NCBI RefSeq assembly: GCF_014644435.1
Contig: NZ_BMKR01000020.1
Span: forward strand, 1-64,000
Direction of reading: 5' to 3'
Length of the DNA stretch: 64,000 nucleotides
DNA from: Paenibacillus albidus
Lineage (GTDB): Bacteria; Bacillota; Bacilli; Paenibacillales; Paenibacillaceae
Shown here piece by piece: positions 17,776 through 27,179 of this stretch; positions within the stretch are counted from its first letter, which is position 1, and every line of letters starts with the position of its first letter. The position numbers and the translations under genes are program-made. The notes under the pieces were generated by a model. It was not told the DNA's origin and ran no database searches. It worked only from the letters and a program-made list of their open reading frames with translations.

Positions 17776-17896
17776 GATAACGCTCCCTTTAACAAGAATT
17801 TAGCCTGGTATTCATGGTATAATTGCACCCGGTTTCGTTCATTTTACTGGATAAAACTGCATTGTACAATTTGCCGGGAAGTTAGGAGAGGGAAAA

Positions 17897-18448
17897 ATGA
17901 ATACGGAGTTTCCGGTTATGACCACCAGTCGTCTTGTATTGAGAAGAATGGTCGCGTCTGACAGTAAGGATATGATGGAATACTTTACAGATGAGCAAGT
18001 CTTAAAGTTCTACGGGCTTCAGCCGTTTGAATCTGAACAGGAGGCGCTGGAGGAAATCGGATGGTACGATCAGATCTTGGAGACAGGCGAGGGCATCCGC
18101 TGGGCGCTGCAAACGGAAGAAGGCCGGGTCATTGGCTCTTGCGGATTTCTTAACCGGAATCAGCGCCACCGGCGGGCTGAGATCGGCTTTGAATTGTCCA
18201 GAAGCCATTGGGGGCAAGGCTTGATGCTGGAGGCTATTGCAGCTGTGCTTGACTATGGATTCCGTACACTGGAGTTGAACCGTATTCAGGCGCTTGTAGA
18301 ACCGGGGAACGCCCAATGTCTGAGGCTGCTCGAAAAAGCGGGCTTCCGGAGAGAAGGGTTGTTGACCCAGTATGAATATACTGTCGGCAAATATGATGAC
18401 CTGTACATGTGTGCTGTGGTCAAATCGGAGTTGAGAAAATATGACTAA
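17897..18448 (+). CDS. GNAT acetyltransferase, RimJ/RimL type
   Basis: A 183-residue acetyltransferase with the opening TTSRLVLRRMVASD typical of RimJ/RimL-like enzymes, the acetyl-CoA loop SHWGQGLMLEAI (near residue 98) and the C-terminal NAQCLRLLEKAGFRREG. These enzymes acetylate N-termini of ribosomal proteins or small amines; the substrate here is not known. AGGAG lies 8 bases before the ATG. Its last 8 bases overlap the start of the next gene, so the pair is translationally coupled. TATAAT at 17818-17823 may be its -10 element. Confidence 0.9.
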   Translation: MNTEFPVMTTSRLVLRRMVASDSKDMMEYFTDEQVLKFYGLQPFESEQEALEEIGWYDQILETGEGIRWALQTEEGRVIGSCGFLNRNQRHRRAEIGFELSRSHWGQGLMLEAIAAVLDYGFRTLELNRIQALVEPGNAQCLRLLEKAGFRREGLLTQYEYTVGKYDDLYMCAVVKSELRKYD

Positions 18449-19112
18449 AACAATAATAGAGAAGCTGAACTTGCTGAAGTATAACAAAGTGGCCGTATTG
18501 GATGTACCTGAGGGCACACAGGAGCTGGAGGAATTGTCCGGCTATGACACCAGGCTCATCGAAGGAAATACGTATGATCTTATTTTTGCTTTTGTGCTGG
18601 ATATGGAGTCTTTAAAGGGACTTGTGCACCGGGTGATCCAAGAGCATAGGTTGAATAAGGATGCCTATATCTATCTTGCGTATCCCAAAAAAGGAAATAA
18701 AGTATACCCCGCCTTCATTCACCGCGATGACCTGCTGGGCGGACTGGGTGCGGATGAAGAGGGTTATATCGGAACCAGCGACATCAAATTTGCCCGTATG
18801 GTAGGTCTGAACGAGGTGTTTACTGTTGTGGGTCTAAAAGAGGATGCACGCAACAAAAACCGCATCTCTGCCAAAGCCAGTCAATGTGTTGACGACTATA
18901 TCGCGTTCATTCCGGAAGTGGAAAAGGATTTGCAGAACACCCCGGAGCTGTTGGCGTTCTACCAATCGCTGACTCCGGGGTACCGCAAAGATTGGGCCCG
19001 TTATATATACAGTGCCAGGCAGGAGGCGACCCGAGCCAAACGGCGCGAGGAGATGTTAAGAATCCTGGGTGAGGGCTACAAGAGCCGGGATCTCTACCTT
19101 AAAGACCGGTAA
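18441..19112 (+). CDS. YdeI/OmpD-associated family protein
   Basis: A 223-residue soluble protein. The C-terminal 60 residues (FYQSLTPGYRKDWARYIYSA followed by EEMLRILGEG) match the YdeI/OmpD-associated C-terminal region; residues 1-140 are a separate alpha/beta region (VAVLDVPEG, YDLIFAFVLDMESL) seen in Bacillales homologues. Function unknown; E. coli YdeI is linked to bacteriocin and stress resistance. The start ATG overlaps the end of the acetyltransferase gene by 8 bases. Confidence 0.82.
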   Translation: MTKTIIEKLNLLKYNKVAVLDVPEGTQELEELSGYDTRLIEGNTYDLIFAFVLDMESLKGLVHRVIQEHRLNKDAYIYLAYPKKGNKVYPAFIHRDDLLGGLGADEEGYIGTSDIKFARMVGLNEVFTVVGLKEDARNKNRISAKASQCVDDYIAFIPEVEKDLQNTPELLAFYQSLTPGYRKDWARYIYSARQEATRAKRREEMLRILGEGYKSRDLYLKDR

Positions 19113-19129
19113 TTCAATCCGGCGTACGG

Positions 19130-20044
19130 TCACATGAAATCGAAGAAATAACGTATCATATGAAAAAAAACCGGCGAAGTGTAGGCCAGGCTGTCGACCC
19201 GGCTCAAGTAGCTCTTTTTCAGCGTTTCGAATTTATCGTCATCCCCGATCAGCAAATCCCGTTTCAGCACGGATACCGTTAAGCTGCCGAAGTAACCGCT
19301 GAGGCTGATCAGCATGCCGGACACGACCCCGAACGCCGGGGTGAGGGGTGTCAAATAAGGGTAGATCAGGTAGGACACTCCTGTGGTGACGACGAACGCG
19401 CATACGAAACCTTCCCAGGTGAGAAAAGGGTTGGCGGTCGGCACGACTTTGTGTTTGCCAAAGTAGATCGAAGCCACATGATGAATAACATCATTAAGCT
19501 GGGTCAACACGACCAGGAACAGCACCAGTCCCGCCCCATAGGCCGGTGTAGCGAATTGAAAATAAGCCAGGTGGCTGAGTCCGAACACCATCAGCATAAG
19601 CCCCCACTGGGTCGAGCTGACGCTGCGGAGGAATCCGACCGTTCCCTTGTTGATCAGGCGCGGAATCGGGAGGAACAGGAATACGTACAGCGGAATGAAC
19701 ACAATAAACATGCCGTACCACTCGGTATATATCCAATAGAACTGAACAGGAATGGCCAGATAGGCCCACAAAAAGAGCCGGCGGTCCGCTTTTCTCGTCT
19801 TAATCATGGAGAAATATTCCTTCAGTGCAAAGAAAGTTAAGGCCATGAGAGACAGCAGGGAGACGACCGGATTGAATAGAGTGGCCAGCCCGAAGATGAA
19901 CAGCATGCCCCACCAGGTCTTGATGCGCACGCCGATAGCGGCATAATCTTTGTCCGGCTGTATCTTGCTTATGGCTAAATAAATGAACTGGATGATTAAT
20001 AATCCCGTGAAAATAAGGACCAAAGTAAACAGTGAGCTGCTCAT
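19130..20044 (-). CDS. CdsA-like phosphatidate cytidylyltransferase family protein
   Basis: A 304-residue membrane protein with about eight hydrophobic segments. The C-terminal part carries SVLKRDLLIGDDDKF and SRVDSLAY, which correspond to the SxxKRxxxxKD and DRxDS blocks of CDP-diglyceride synthases, but the usual HGGxxDR reads SYLSR, so glycines and the first aspartate are replaced. It resembles YnbB-type CdsA relatives rather than the essential CdsA, and may make another activated lipid. The ATG at 20044 has only a weak GGTGA upstream; a TTG at 20050 is possible. Divergent from the hydrolase at 20144. Confidence 0.78.
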   Translation of the reverse strand: MSSSLFTLVLIFTGLLIIQFIYLAISKIQPDKDYAAIGVRIKTWWGMLFIFGLATLFNPVVSLLSLMALTFFALKEYFSMIKTRKADRRLFLWAYLAIPVQFYWIYTEWYGMFIVFIPLYVFLFLPIPRLINKGTVGFLRSVSSTQWGLMLMVFGLSHLAYFQFATPAYGAGLVLFLVVLTQLNDVIHHVASIYFGKHKVVPTANPFLTWEGFVCAFVVTTGVSYLIYPYLTPLTPAFGVVSGMLISLSGYFGSLTVSVLKRDLLIGDDDKFETLKKSYLSRVDSLAYTSPVFFHMIRYFFDFM

Positions 20045-20143
20045 TGCCAATCACCAACTTATCGTGTGAGGTAGGATTCCATTAAAGGGATCATATGTTA
20101 TTATGAAGGAAACGTACACACTTGATAAGGGGAAATTTTGTAA

Positions 20144-20689
20144 ATGGAAGCTGATCACTCGGTCTTTATTATGCTTACGAACACGGGAACTCTTTTTACA
20201 AGAGTTATTCAGACCTATACCAAAGCGCCCTACAATCACGCCTCCATCTCCTTTGACCGGGAGCTTTCGGAGCTCTACAGCTTCGGCAGGAAACACCCGA
20301 ACAACCCGCTGAACGGGGGATTCGTCAAGGAGGATATTCAGACAGGCACATACAGCAAATATCCCAATACCACGTGCGTGATCTATGAGCTTTGGGTTAC
20401 GGAGCGCGAGGTTGAGAAGATGAAGCGGGTGCTCCAGGTATTCATTCAAAAGCATCAGAAGTATCTTTATAATATTCTGGGTGTGATCGGCATCGCGCTC
20501 AAAGAACCGGTCGAATTCAGCAACTCCTACTTCTGCTCGCAGTTCGTCGCCGAAATTCTGGAGCGGTCCGGCATTAAGATCTGGAACAAGCTGCCTGCCC
20601 TCGTGACCCCGGATGATTTCCGCAAAAGCGACCGGCTGCACCTGATCTATGAAGGCAGATTGAGGGAGTATAAACCGAAGGGAAACTAA
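20144..20689 (+). CDS. Permuted papain-like (YiiX/NlpC-P60 type) hydrolase
   Basis: A 181-residue soluble protein. PYNHASISFD (near residue 29) supplies the histidine and SYFCSQFVAEIL (near residue 127) the cysteine, in the reversed order seen in circularly permuted NlpC/P60-like enzymes such as YiiX/YebB. Such proteins are thought to cleave amide or thioester bonds, in some cases in lipids. There is no signal peptide, so a cytoplasmic role is likely. It is divergent from the CdsA-like gene, 99 bases away, which suggests a link to lipid metabolism. AAGGGGA lies about 11 bases before the ATG. Confidence 0.78.
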   Translation: MEADHSVFIMLTNTGTLFTRVIQTYTKAPYNHASISFDRELSELYSFGRKHPNNPLNGGFVKEDIQTGTYSKYPNTTCVIYELWVTEREVEKMKRVLQVFIQKHQKYLYNILGVIGIALKEPVEFSNSYFCSQFVAEILERSGIKIWNKLPALVTPDDFRKSDRLHLIYEGRLREYKPKGN

Positions 20690-20777
20690 CCGGTTCCTAA
20701 CTTTTGTTTTGGTATAGTGGGCACATAGAGGTTGCAACCCTATAACTAATCCAATCCAGGAACCGGAGGAATTCACA

Positions 20778-21080
20778 ATGATGTTAACTAAAAAAGTAAA
20801 AACTATCGGGGTTTCGGCGATAGCGGTATTGATCGTGGCATCCATGTCTACGGCGGCATTTGCAGCAAGCAATGAAAAGGACGGTACGGCCATAAAAGTA
20901 GCAGATAAAACAGCGGTGGGAGAAATCGAAGTATACGATCTGCAGAATAACGAAATCGTCAACACGGTGGAAACAGCTCCGGCAGTCGGACCAGCGGGAG
21001 TGGAGACAGGCCCGGATACACATCCCGGCGGCTCTGAAGACAGTGTTCCGGCAACCCCGGCAGTCAAACCCCTCAATTAG
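20778..21080 (+). CDS. Small secreted protein upstream of a two-component system
   Basis: A 100-residue protein with a clear Sec signal peptide (residues 1-29: KKVKT, hydrophobic core, cleavage after AFA) and a mature part of about 70 residues rich in E, V, T, P and G, ending in VPATPAVKPLN. It has no cysteine and no recognised domain. GGAGG lies 8 bases before the ATG; ATG at 20781 is also possible. A terminator separates it from the response regulator gene 62 bases on, so it may be a regulated target or a ligand of that system. Confidence 0.75.
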   Translation: MMLTKKVKTIGVSAIAVLIVASMSTAAFAASNEKDGTAIKVADKTAVGEIEVYDLQNNEIVNTVETAPAVGPAGVETGPDTHPGGSEDSVPATPAVKPLN

Positions 21081-21086
21081 TCCAAG

Positions 21087-21121
21087 GCAGCAGCTATAAG
21101 TATAGCTGCTGCTATTTTTTT
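21087..21121 (+). terminator. Terminator between secreted protein and response regulator
   Basis: GCAGCAGCTAT pairs perfectly with ATAGCTGCTGC around a short loop, followed by TATTTTTTT. Read-through would allow co-transcription with the two-component genes. Confidence 0.85.
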
Positions 21122-21141
21122 ACAAGGAGTTGTGCCGCAGG

Positions 21142-21834
21142 ATGAAGCTGCTTCTGGTTGAAGATGAGGAAGAGTTAGCCGCTATTATAGCCAAAGGCTT
21201 AAGGAAAAGCGGATATGCCATAGATCAGGCGTATGATGGTGAGCAAGCGATGTATCTCTATGAGGTGAATGAATACGATCTGATTATTCTGGATGTCAAC
21301 CTGCCGAAGCTGGACGGATTCGAGATCCTGAACACCATAAGGGACAAGGACAGCTCCGTCAAAGTTCTTATGCTGACTGCCCGCAGTGATGTGGAAGACC
21401 GGGTGACCGGTCTGGATTCCGGAGCAAATGACTATATGATCAAACCCTTTGATTTCAAAGAGCTGGAGGCGCGGATACGCATGCTGTTAAGAATATCTTT
21501 TTCGCAGACCAAGGCCGTGCTGGCATGTGGCGATCTTACCCTAAATACCTTATCCAAAACGGCATATTGCGGGGAGTCATTGCTGCCCCTGACCAAAAAA
21601 GAATTTGCCGTCCTTGAGTATCTATTCCTTCATAAAGACGCCGTTGTCAGCTCGGAGCAGCTTATAGAGCATGTCTGGGACAGTGAAGCTGACTTGTTCT
21701 CCAACGCTTTGAAATATCATATTCACTCTATAAAAAAGAAAATAAATGAATCCGGCCATAATGCCGAATACATCAAGAATATCCGGGGGCAGGGATATAT
21801 GTTATTGGAGGATCGTCATGGGACTGCTGAATAA
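21142..21834 (+). CDS. OmpR-family response regulator
   Basis: A 230-residue cytoplasmic DNA-binding regulator. The receiver domain (1-115) has the acidic pocket VEDEEE, phosphoacceptor DVNLPKLDG (D near 51), LTAR and KPF; the C-terminal winged helix (130-225) has LTKKEFAVLEYLFL and YIKNIRGQGYML. The ATG at 21142 fits homologues (MKLLLVEDEEEL); the TTG at 21130 overlaps the AGGAG. The sensor kinase gene starts 17 bases before its stop, so the two form an operon. Confidence 0.93.
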   Translation: MKLLLVEDEEELAAIIAKGLRKSGYAIDQAYDGEQAMYLYEVNEYDLIILDVNLPKLDGFEILNTIRDKDSSVKVLMLTARSDVEDRVTGLDSGANDYMIKPFDFKELEARIRMLLRISFSQTKAVLACGDLTLNTLSKTAYCGESLLPLTKKEFAVLEYLFLHKDAVVSSEQLIEHVWDSEADLFSNALKYHIHSIKKKINESGHNAEYIKNIRGQGYMLLEDRHGTAE

Positions 21835-23017
21835 GGTTTCGATCAGAATGAGAGTTACCCTGTTGGCAGGGGGAATCTTATTGACGGCCTCCATACTCTT
21901 AACATGGTCCAGCATATATAATGCGCAGGATAAATTTGTTGTACATCTGAACACGAATAAAGCGGCTGAGCGGCCATTGGTGCATGAAAGGGACATTGGC
22001 CGGGTACAACCGGAAGCCGGTGATTTGCCGGTGGAAGGACCTGTCTCTGTTCCGGCCGTTGCAGCAACCCAAGCCAAGAAGCAGTTTGATAACTGGAGTT
22101 ATATCTATTTGGCAGTGATTTCGGGAATCGGCATGATTCTTACTTATATCCTGGCAGGAAAAGCATTGAAACCTTTACAGGATTTAAATCAGTCGATTGT
22201 CAATATTACAGAGCATAATCTCAAAGAACGGATTCCCGCTTCGGGTGCAGATGACGAAATCGGAAGTTTGTCCAATTCTTTTAATGCGATGTTGGAAAGA
22301 CTGGATGAATCCTTCCTGCGGCAGAAACGTTTTTCCGCCAATGTATCCCATGAGCTTAAGACCCCGCTGTCCATTATGAATGCAGGCCTGCAGGTTTTGC
22401 GTCTCGATGAGGACCCTACAGTTGAAGACTATAAGGAAACCATTGATATGGCGGAGCGCAATACAAGGCGGCTGATGAATATTGTGGATGACCTGCTGGT
22501 CCTTACCAATGACAGTGACATGGAATATGCGGATGAAATCCATCTGGAGCCGTTGTTTTTACAGATAGAAGCGGAGCTGCAGTCGATATATCACGATAAA
22601 AATATTCATATCACCCATGTGTTTGAACTGAATACAATTCCGGGGCATGCCAGGATAGTGTACAGGGCATTTTTTAATTTGCTTGAGAATGCCATGAAAT
22701 ACAATATCGTGAACGGGTCCATTGAAATCAAGACATGGATCGAAGAAGATCATACGGGGAAAATCAGTATTGCGAACTCGGGGGCAGGGATTCCGCCAGA
22801 CGATCTCCAGAGAATATTCGAGCCTTTTTATCGGGTGGACTCCTCCAGATCCCGCAAGATCGGTGGAGCAGGCTTAGGGCTGTCCATTGTGAAAGCAAGT
22901 ATGGAGAGGCATGGCTGGCATATAAAAGGGGAAAGTACGGTAAACGCGGGTACATGTTTTGTAATTTCAGGAATTTGTCCATATACCAAAAAACAGCAGC
23001 AGGCGGGACCCGGGTAA
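21818..23017 (+). CDS. Membrane sensor histidine kinase
   Basis: A 399-residue partner of the preceding regulator. It has membrane segments near residues 13-35 and 93-115 that enclose a short extracytoplasmic region of about 55 residues, a HAMP domain (ALKPLQDLNQSI...ERIPASGADDEI), the H box NVSHELKTPLSIM (near 174), an N box NLLENAMKYN, and G boxes including GGAGLGLSIVKA. The short external loop suggests sensing at the membrane, as in VanS- or BceS-like kinases. GGAGG lies 6 bases before the ATG at 21818. Confidence 0.92.
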   Translation: MGLLNKVSIRMRVTLLAGGILLTASILLTWSSIYNAQDKFVVHLNTNKAAERPLVHERDIGRVQPEAGDLPVEGPVSVPAVAATQAKKQFDNWSYIYLAVISGIGMILTYILAGKALKPLQDLNQSIVNITEHNLKERIPASGADDEIGSLSNSFNAMLERLDESFLRQKRFSANVSHELKTPLSIMNAGLQVLRLDEDPTVEDYKETIDMAERNTRRLMNIVDDLLVLTNDSDMEYADEIHLEPLFLQIEAELQSIYHDKNIHITHVFELNTIPGHARIVYRAFFNLLENAMKYNIVNGSIEIKTWIEEDHTGKISIANSGAGIPPDDLQRIFEPFYRVDSSRSRKIGGAGLGLSIVKASMERHGWHIKGESTVNAGTCFVISGICPYTKKQQQAGPG

Positions 23018-23040
23018 GGTCCTGTCCTGCCGCCTTTTTG
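23001..23040 (+). terminator. Terminator after the histidine kinase
   Basis: GCAGGCGGGACC pairs imperfectly with GGTCCTGTCCTGC, overlapping the kinase stop codon; GCCTTTTTGGG follows. Confidence 0.6.
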
Positions 23041-23044
23041 GGTT

Positions 23045-26000
23045 CTAATAAATATCGCGCGCATACCGCTTGCTTAGCGACATTTCCTTTACATAATCCT
23101 TCGCTGCTTCTTCAGTCAGGCCGCCATGCTGCTGGATCACGGCCTTCAGCGCGGCATCCACCGCTTTGGCCATTTGCTGGGCATCTCCGCACACATAGAA
23201 GTGGGCGCCTTCCTGCAGCCAAGCCCAGAGCTCCGCGCCTTGTTCAAGCATACGGTGCTGTACATAGACCTTCTCGGCATGGTCCCGGGAAAAAGCTGTA
23301 TCCAGGCGATGCAGGAAACCTTCCTTCCGCAAGACTTCAAGCTCATCCCTGAAGTAGAAGTCGCTCTCTTCGCGTTGTTCACCGAAGATCAGCCAGTTTT
23401 TGCCCGAAGCACCGGTGGCCCGGCGCTCCTGCAGGAAGCCGCGGAAAGGCGCGATGCCGGTGCCTGGACCGACCATAATCATCGGCACCCCGGGATTGGC
23501 CGGTGGACGGAAATGGGCATTCCTGTGAATGAAGACCGGAATGTCGGTATCCGGTGTCGCCAGGTCGGCCAGGAAGGTGGAGCAGACGCCTTTTCGGCGG
23601 TTGCCGCCATATTCGTAACGCAAGGTGGACACAGTGATATGAACCTCTTGCGGATGAGCCTTTGGACTCGACGAAATGGAATACAGGCGGGGCTGCAAAG
23701 GCTTAAGCAACGCCGTAAAGTCGGCTGCACTTACGGAGACGGGGAATTCCTCCAGAACATCAATGAGCTGGCGTCCCCACAGCCACTGCTTCAGCCGGGC
23801 CTGATTACTGCTCTCAAGGAGCTCGCTTAACTGCTTATGCTGCGACTGATCCCGGATGAACCGGAGCATCTCGCCGGTTACGCGGGTGATCTCGAAATGG
23901 CGGAGCAGCGCCTCGCCAAGAGGCATTTCGCCCCGGCCCTTGACCCCTACCGGAATCGAAGGGTCCAGCTTGACAACGCTAAGAATATCACTTACCAGTT
24001 CGGGACAATTCGTCGGCCATACCCCGAGAGCGTCACCGGCTTCAAACTGCAGACCGGTATTGCCGAGATCAAAGGCATAGTGGCGGGTCTCCTTCTCGGA
24101 GCTTTCTGTATTCAGGCGCTTTTTGAAAAGAAGGCGCGAAGGCAGCGGGTGTGCCGGGCTGTAGCCCGGTTGTACCTTGGTCTGGGCCCCCGGACCAACC
24201 GGTGCCAGTGCTGGTGTGGCTTCAGCAGCCTCTCCAAATTTACCTATCAGTTCTATAGCCGTGTGTGTCCACGTGTCTACCTGCTCTTGAAAGTCCGTAT
24301 CGCAGGGAGTACAGTCCAGGAGTCGCCGGGCCCCCAGTTCTTCCAGCCGCAAATCCAGATTCCGGCCAAAGCCGCAGAACGGATCGTAATTGGAATCTCC
24401 AAAGGCAAGCACGGCATACTGCAGTTTCGGCAATGGAGGGGCCTGTTCTGCTTGCAGCGATTGAAAGAATACCTCCCCGTTATCGGGAGGATCGCCGGCT
24501 CCGAAGGTACTGGTGATGAACAGAACGAAACGTTCATGGGCCAGATCCGGCACGGAATATTGATTCATATTTATGAGTTTTACATTATAGCCGGCATCCT
24601 GCATCTTCTTCGCGCAGCCGATGGCCGCACCTTCCGCATTGCCGGTCTGTGAAGCCCAGAGAATCGTAACCGGCAGCTTCCCTTCGTTGCCGAGTGCCGG
24701 CGCTGTGTCAGCCGCGGCACCCGGGAGGGGACTGCGGGAGAACATCCCGGCCAACAGGCCGTCTACCCAGTATCGTTTATCCGCTTCAAGCGGCGCACTC
24801 GGCGGCAGAACTGGAACGCTGGAGGTTATCCGGCTATCCTCGCTGCGCAGACTTGCCAGGAAGCCTGACAGGTAGGCCTGCTCATGGCTATCCAGGGTCA
24901 TCACTTTGGGCGAGGGAATACCCAGCATGGTGGCCAGCGTATCAAGTTGCGCCATATACACGGTCTCCTTTGGATTAGTGTTCCCTGCGCTAACTGGCGC
25001 GGGGGATGGGTGTACCGCAGCCTTGACGAGCGACACGGAACAGAATTTCAATTCGGGCTGAAGGGACAGGGAATCAACGGCATCATTGGTGACTGCATTA
25101 ATAGCCAGATTGGCCCCGAATACATCATTCCAGTGGAAAGGGGCGAAGCAGTTGCCGGGGCGTACCCGGTCCGAGATGAGCGCCGGAAGGGTGGCCTGCC
25201 CCCGTTTGGAACGGATCTCCACGGGGTCGCGGTCCTTCATGCCGAGCATGGCGGCATCCTCCGGGTGAATCTCCAGAAAGGGCCCCGGATTCAGCTTGCT
25301 GAGTACGGGGATCTTTCCTGTTTTGGTCAAGGTATGCCATTGATGCTGCACCCGCCCGGTATTGAGCACAAAGGAATATTCGCGGTCCGGCATTTCTGCC
25401 GGCGGAAGATAGGGGCGCGCCCAGAAAATACCTTTCCCGCTTTCCGTCGGAAATACAATACGCGGACCCCGCCCGGACTGCTCGCGCAGATAACGGATGG
25501 GACTGCGATCGTCCATATGGTCCGGCGCACAAGGCCATTGCACCGGCTGATCGCGCAGCCATTCATACGTTGCCCCGCGGATGTCATAGCCGGTGTTCGG
25601 ATTGTAGGCCTGTTGAATTTCTTCATACACCTCCTCCGAGGAGGTGTAGGTGAACGCCGCCGAATAGCCCATTTCACAGGCCACCCGGGCGATAATCTGC
25701 CAGTCGGGGAGGGCCTCCCCCGGTGGATCGACGGCCTGCTGCATCAAGGTCAGATTGCGTTCGGAGTTAATCATCACCCCTTCGGCCTCAGCCCATAAGG
25801 CGCCGGGCAGCAAAACATCTGCATACCGGTTGGTCTCGGTATCCAGAAACGCATCCTGGGCAATCACCAGCTCTGCGGCCTCAAGGGCGGCGATGACGTT
25901 TCTGCGGTTGGGGACCGTGGCGACAGGATTGGTGCAAATAATCCAGCAGGCCTTGATGCTGCCGGAGGCCATGCCTTCGAACATGGAGACGGTCCCGCTG

Positions 26001-27139
26001 CCTGTTTCGGTCCGCAGAGTCCCCCGGGGCACCTTCCATAACGCTTCGGTGAAGCTGCGGTCAGCCTCAACCAGGACCGAACGTTGCCCCGGCAATCCCG
26101 GCCCCATGTACCCCATCTCCCGGCCGCCCATGGCGTTGGGCTGGCCGGTAAGGGAGAAGGGGCCGCTGCCCGGGCGGCATATTGCGCCTGTGGCGAGATG
26201 CAGATTGCAGATGGCATTGGTATGCCATGTGCCATGTGTACTCTGGTTAAGGCCCATGGTCCAGCAGGTCATCCAGTCGGGCGATTGGCCGATCCACGCC
26301 GCGGCCTTGCGGATATCCGCTTCGGGAATCCCGGTAATTTCCGCTACTTTGTCCGGGGAGTAGTCCTCCAGGAAACCGGGCATGTGCTCGAAGCCGGAGG
26401 TGAACTCGGCAATGAAGGCCGGATCAGTATGGCCGTCTGCGATCAGCAGATGCAGCAGGCCGTTAAGCAGGGCGAGATCCGTGCCCGGCCGGATTTGCAT
26501 ATACAGACCGGCTTTATCTGCAGTGGCTGTACGGCGGGGGTCAACGACGATCAGCTTGGCGCCTGCCTTCACCCGATCCATCATGCGCAGGAACAGAATG
26601 GGGTGACAGTCGGCCATATTGGCACCGATAACGAAGAATAAATCGGCCTGGTCCAGGTCCTGATAAGATCCCGGAGGGCCGTCGGCGCCAAGCGACAGCT
26701 TGTAGCCGCTGCCGGCACTGGCCATGCACAGGCGTGAATTGGACTCGATGTTATTCGTCCGGATGAAACCCTTGGCCAGCTTATTGATGAGGTACTGGGC
26801 TTCAAGTGACATTTGACCCGAGACATAAAAGGACAACGCATCGGGCCCGTGTTCCTCCAGAATAGAACGGAGCCGTCTGGCCGTGTTGCCGATGGCTTCG
26901 TCCATTGCAACTCTAACGGGCTCGGCTTTGCGGGCCGGACGTTGATAGGCATATTTCATGCGCCCGGATTCAGTAATGGCGGCCGCCGCCGTGTTGCCTT
27001 TGGTGCACAGCCGGCCGAAATTGGCCGGGTGCTCCGGATCTCCAGTGAGTTTGACCACGCGGTTGCCGGACACTTCGAGTACGATTCCGCAGCCAACCCC
27101 GCAGTATGGACACACGCTTTTTACTTTTTCGGTTGTCAT
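23045..27139 (-). CDS. Nitrate reductase fused to CysJ-like diflavin reductase
   Basis: A 1364-residue fusion. Residues 1-705 are an assimilatory (NasC/NarB-type) molybdopterin enzyme: cysteines 10, 13, 17 and 45 (CPYCGVGC...LC) bind a 4Fe-4S cluster, LCMAS near 138 lies at the cofactor site, and residues 590-700 form the dinucleotide-binding domain. A linker follows. Residues 823-965 are a flavodoxin domain (LWASQTGNAEG, FITSTFGAGDPP), 1000-1200 the FAD domain (RLYSISS at 1151, GVCSTFLADL) and 1215-1364 the NADPH domain (GPGTGIAPFRGFLQ, YVCGDAQQMA). It should reduce nitrate to nitrite with NADPH in one chain, replacing a separate NasB. AGGAGGTGA lies 7 bases before the ATG; the transporter gene is 40 bases upstream. 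Confidence 0.93.
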   Translation of the reverse strand: MTTEKVKSVCPYCGVGCGIVLEVSGNRVVKLTGDPEHPANFGRLCTKGNTAAAAITESGRMKYAYQRPARKAEPVRVAMDEAIGNTARRLRSILEEHGPDALSFYVSGQMSLEAQYLINKLAKGFIRTNNIESNSRLCMASAGSGYKLSLGADGPPGSYQDLDQADLFFVIGANMADCHPILFLRMMDRVKAGAKLIVVDPRRTATADKAGLYMQIRPGTDLALLNGLLHLLIADGHTDPAFIAEFTSGFEHMPGFLEDYSPDKVAEITGIPEADIRKAAAWIGQSPDWMTCWTMGLNQSTHGTWHTNAICNLHLATGAICRPGSGPFSLTGQPNAMGGREMGYMGPGLPGQRSVLVEADRSFTEALWKVPRGTLRTETGSGTVSMFEGMASGSIKACWIICTNPVATVPNRRNVIAALEAAELVIAQDAFLDTETNRYADVLLPGALWAEAEGVMINSERNLTLMQQAVDPPGEALPDWQIIARVACEMGYSAAFTYTSSEEVYEEIQQAYNPNTGYDIRGATYEWLRDQPVQWPCAPDHMDDRSPIRYLREQSGRGPRIVFPTESGKGIFWARPYLPPAEMPDREYSFVLNTGRVQHQWHTLTKTGKIPVLSKLNPGPFLEIHPEDAAMLGMKDRDPVEIRSKRGQATLPALISDRVRPGNCFAPFHWNDVFGANLAINAVTNDAVDSLSLQPELKFCSVSLVKAAVHPSPAPVSAGNTNPKETVYMAQLDTLATMLGIPSPKVMTLDSHEQAYLSGFLASLRSEDSRITSSVPVLPPSAPLEADKRYWVDGLLAGMFSRSPLPGAAADTAPALGNEGKLPVTILWASQTGNAEGAAIGCAKKMQDAGYNVKLINMNQYSVPDLAHERFVLFITSTFGAGDPPDNGEVFFQSLQAEQAPPLPKLQYAVLAFGDSNYDPFCGFGRNLDLRLEELGARRLLDCTPCDTDFQEQVDTWTHTAIELIGKFGEAAEATPALAPVGPGAQTKVQPGYSPAHPLPSRLLFKKRLNTESSEKETRHYAFDLGNTGLQFEAGDALGVWPTNCPELVSDILSVVKLDPSIPVGVKGRGEMPLGEALLRHFEITRVTGEMLRFIRDQSQHKQLSELLESSNQARLKQWLWGRQLIDVLEEFPVSVSAADFTALLKPLQPRLYSISSSPKAHPQEVHITVSTLRYEYGGNRRKGVCSTFLADLATPDTDIPVFIHRNAHFRPPANPGVPMIMVGPGTGIAPFRGFLQERRATGASGKNWLIFGEQREESDFYFRDELEVLRKEGFLHRLDTAFSRDHAEKVYVQHRMLEQGAELWAWLQEGAHFYVCGDAQQMAKAVDAALKAVIQQHGGLTEEAAKDYVKEMSLSKRYARDIY

Positions 27140-27179
27140 AGTGAGTTCACCTCCTGCTGTTCACATTTGTAGGGTCTAA

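Noticed and set aside
20051-21076. A 341-codon minus-strand frame opposite the papain-like hydrolase and secreted protein genes
   Set aside because: It is antisense to two genes with good starts and clear motifs, crosses an intergenic region, and has no family resemblance.
23126-26641. Several open frames of 100-300 codons antisense to the nitrate reductase fusion
   Set aside because: The GC-rich gene leaves its complementary frames open; the minus-strand protein has continuous domain matches and a good ribosome binding site.
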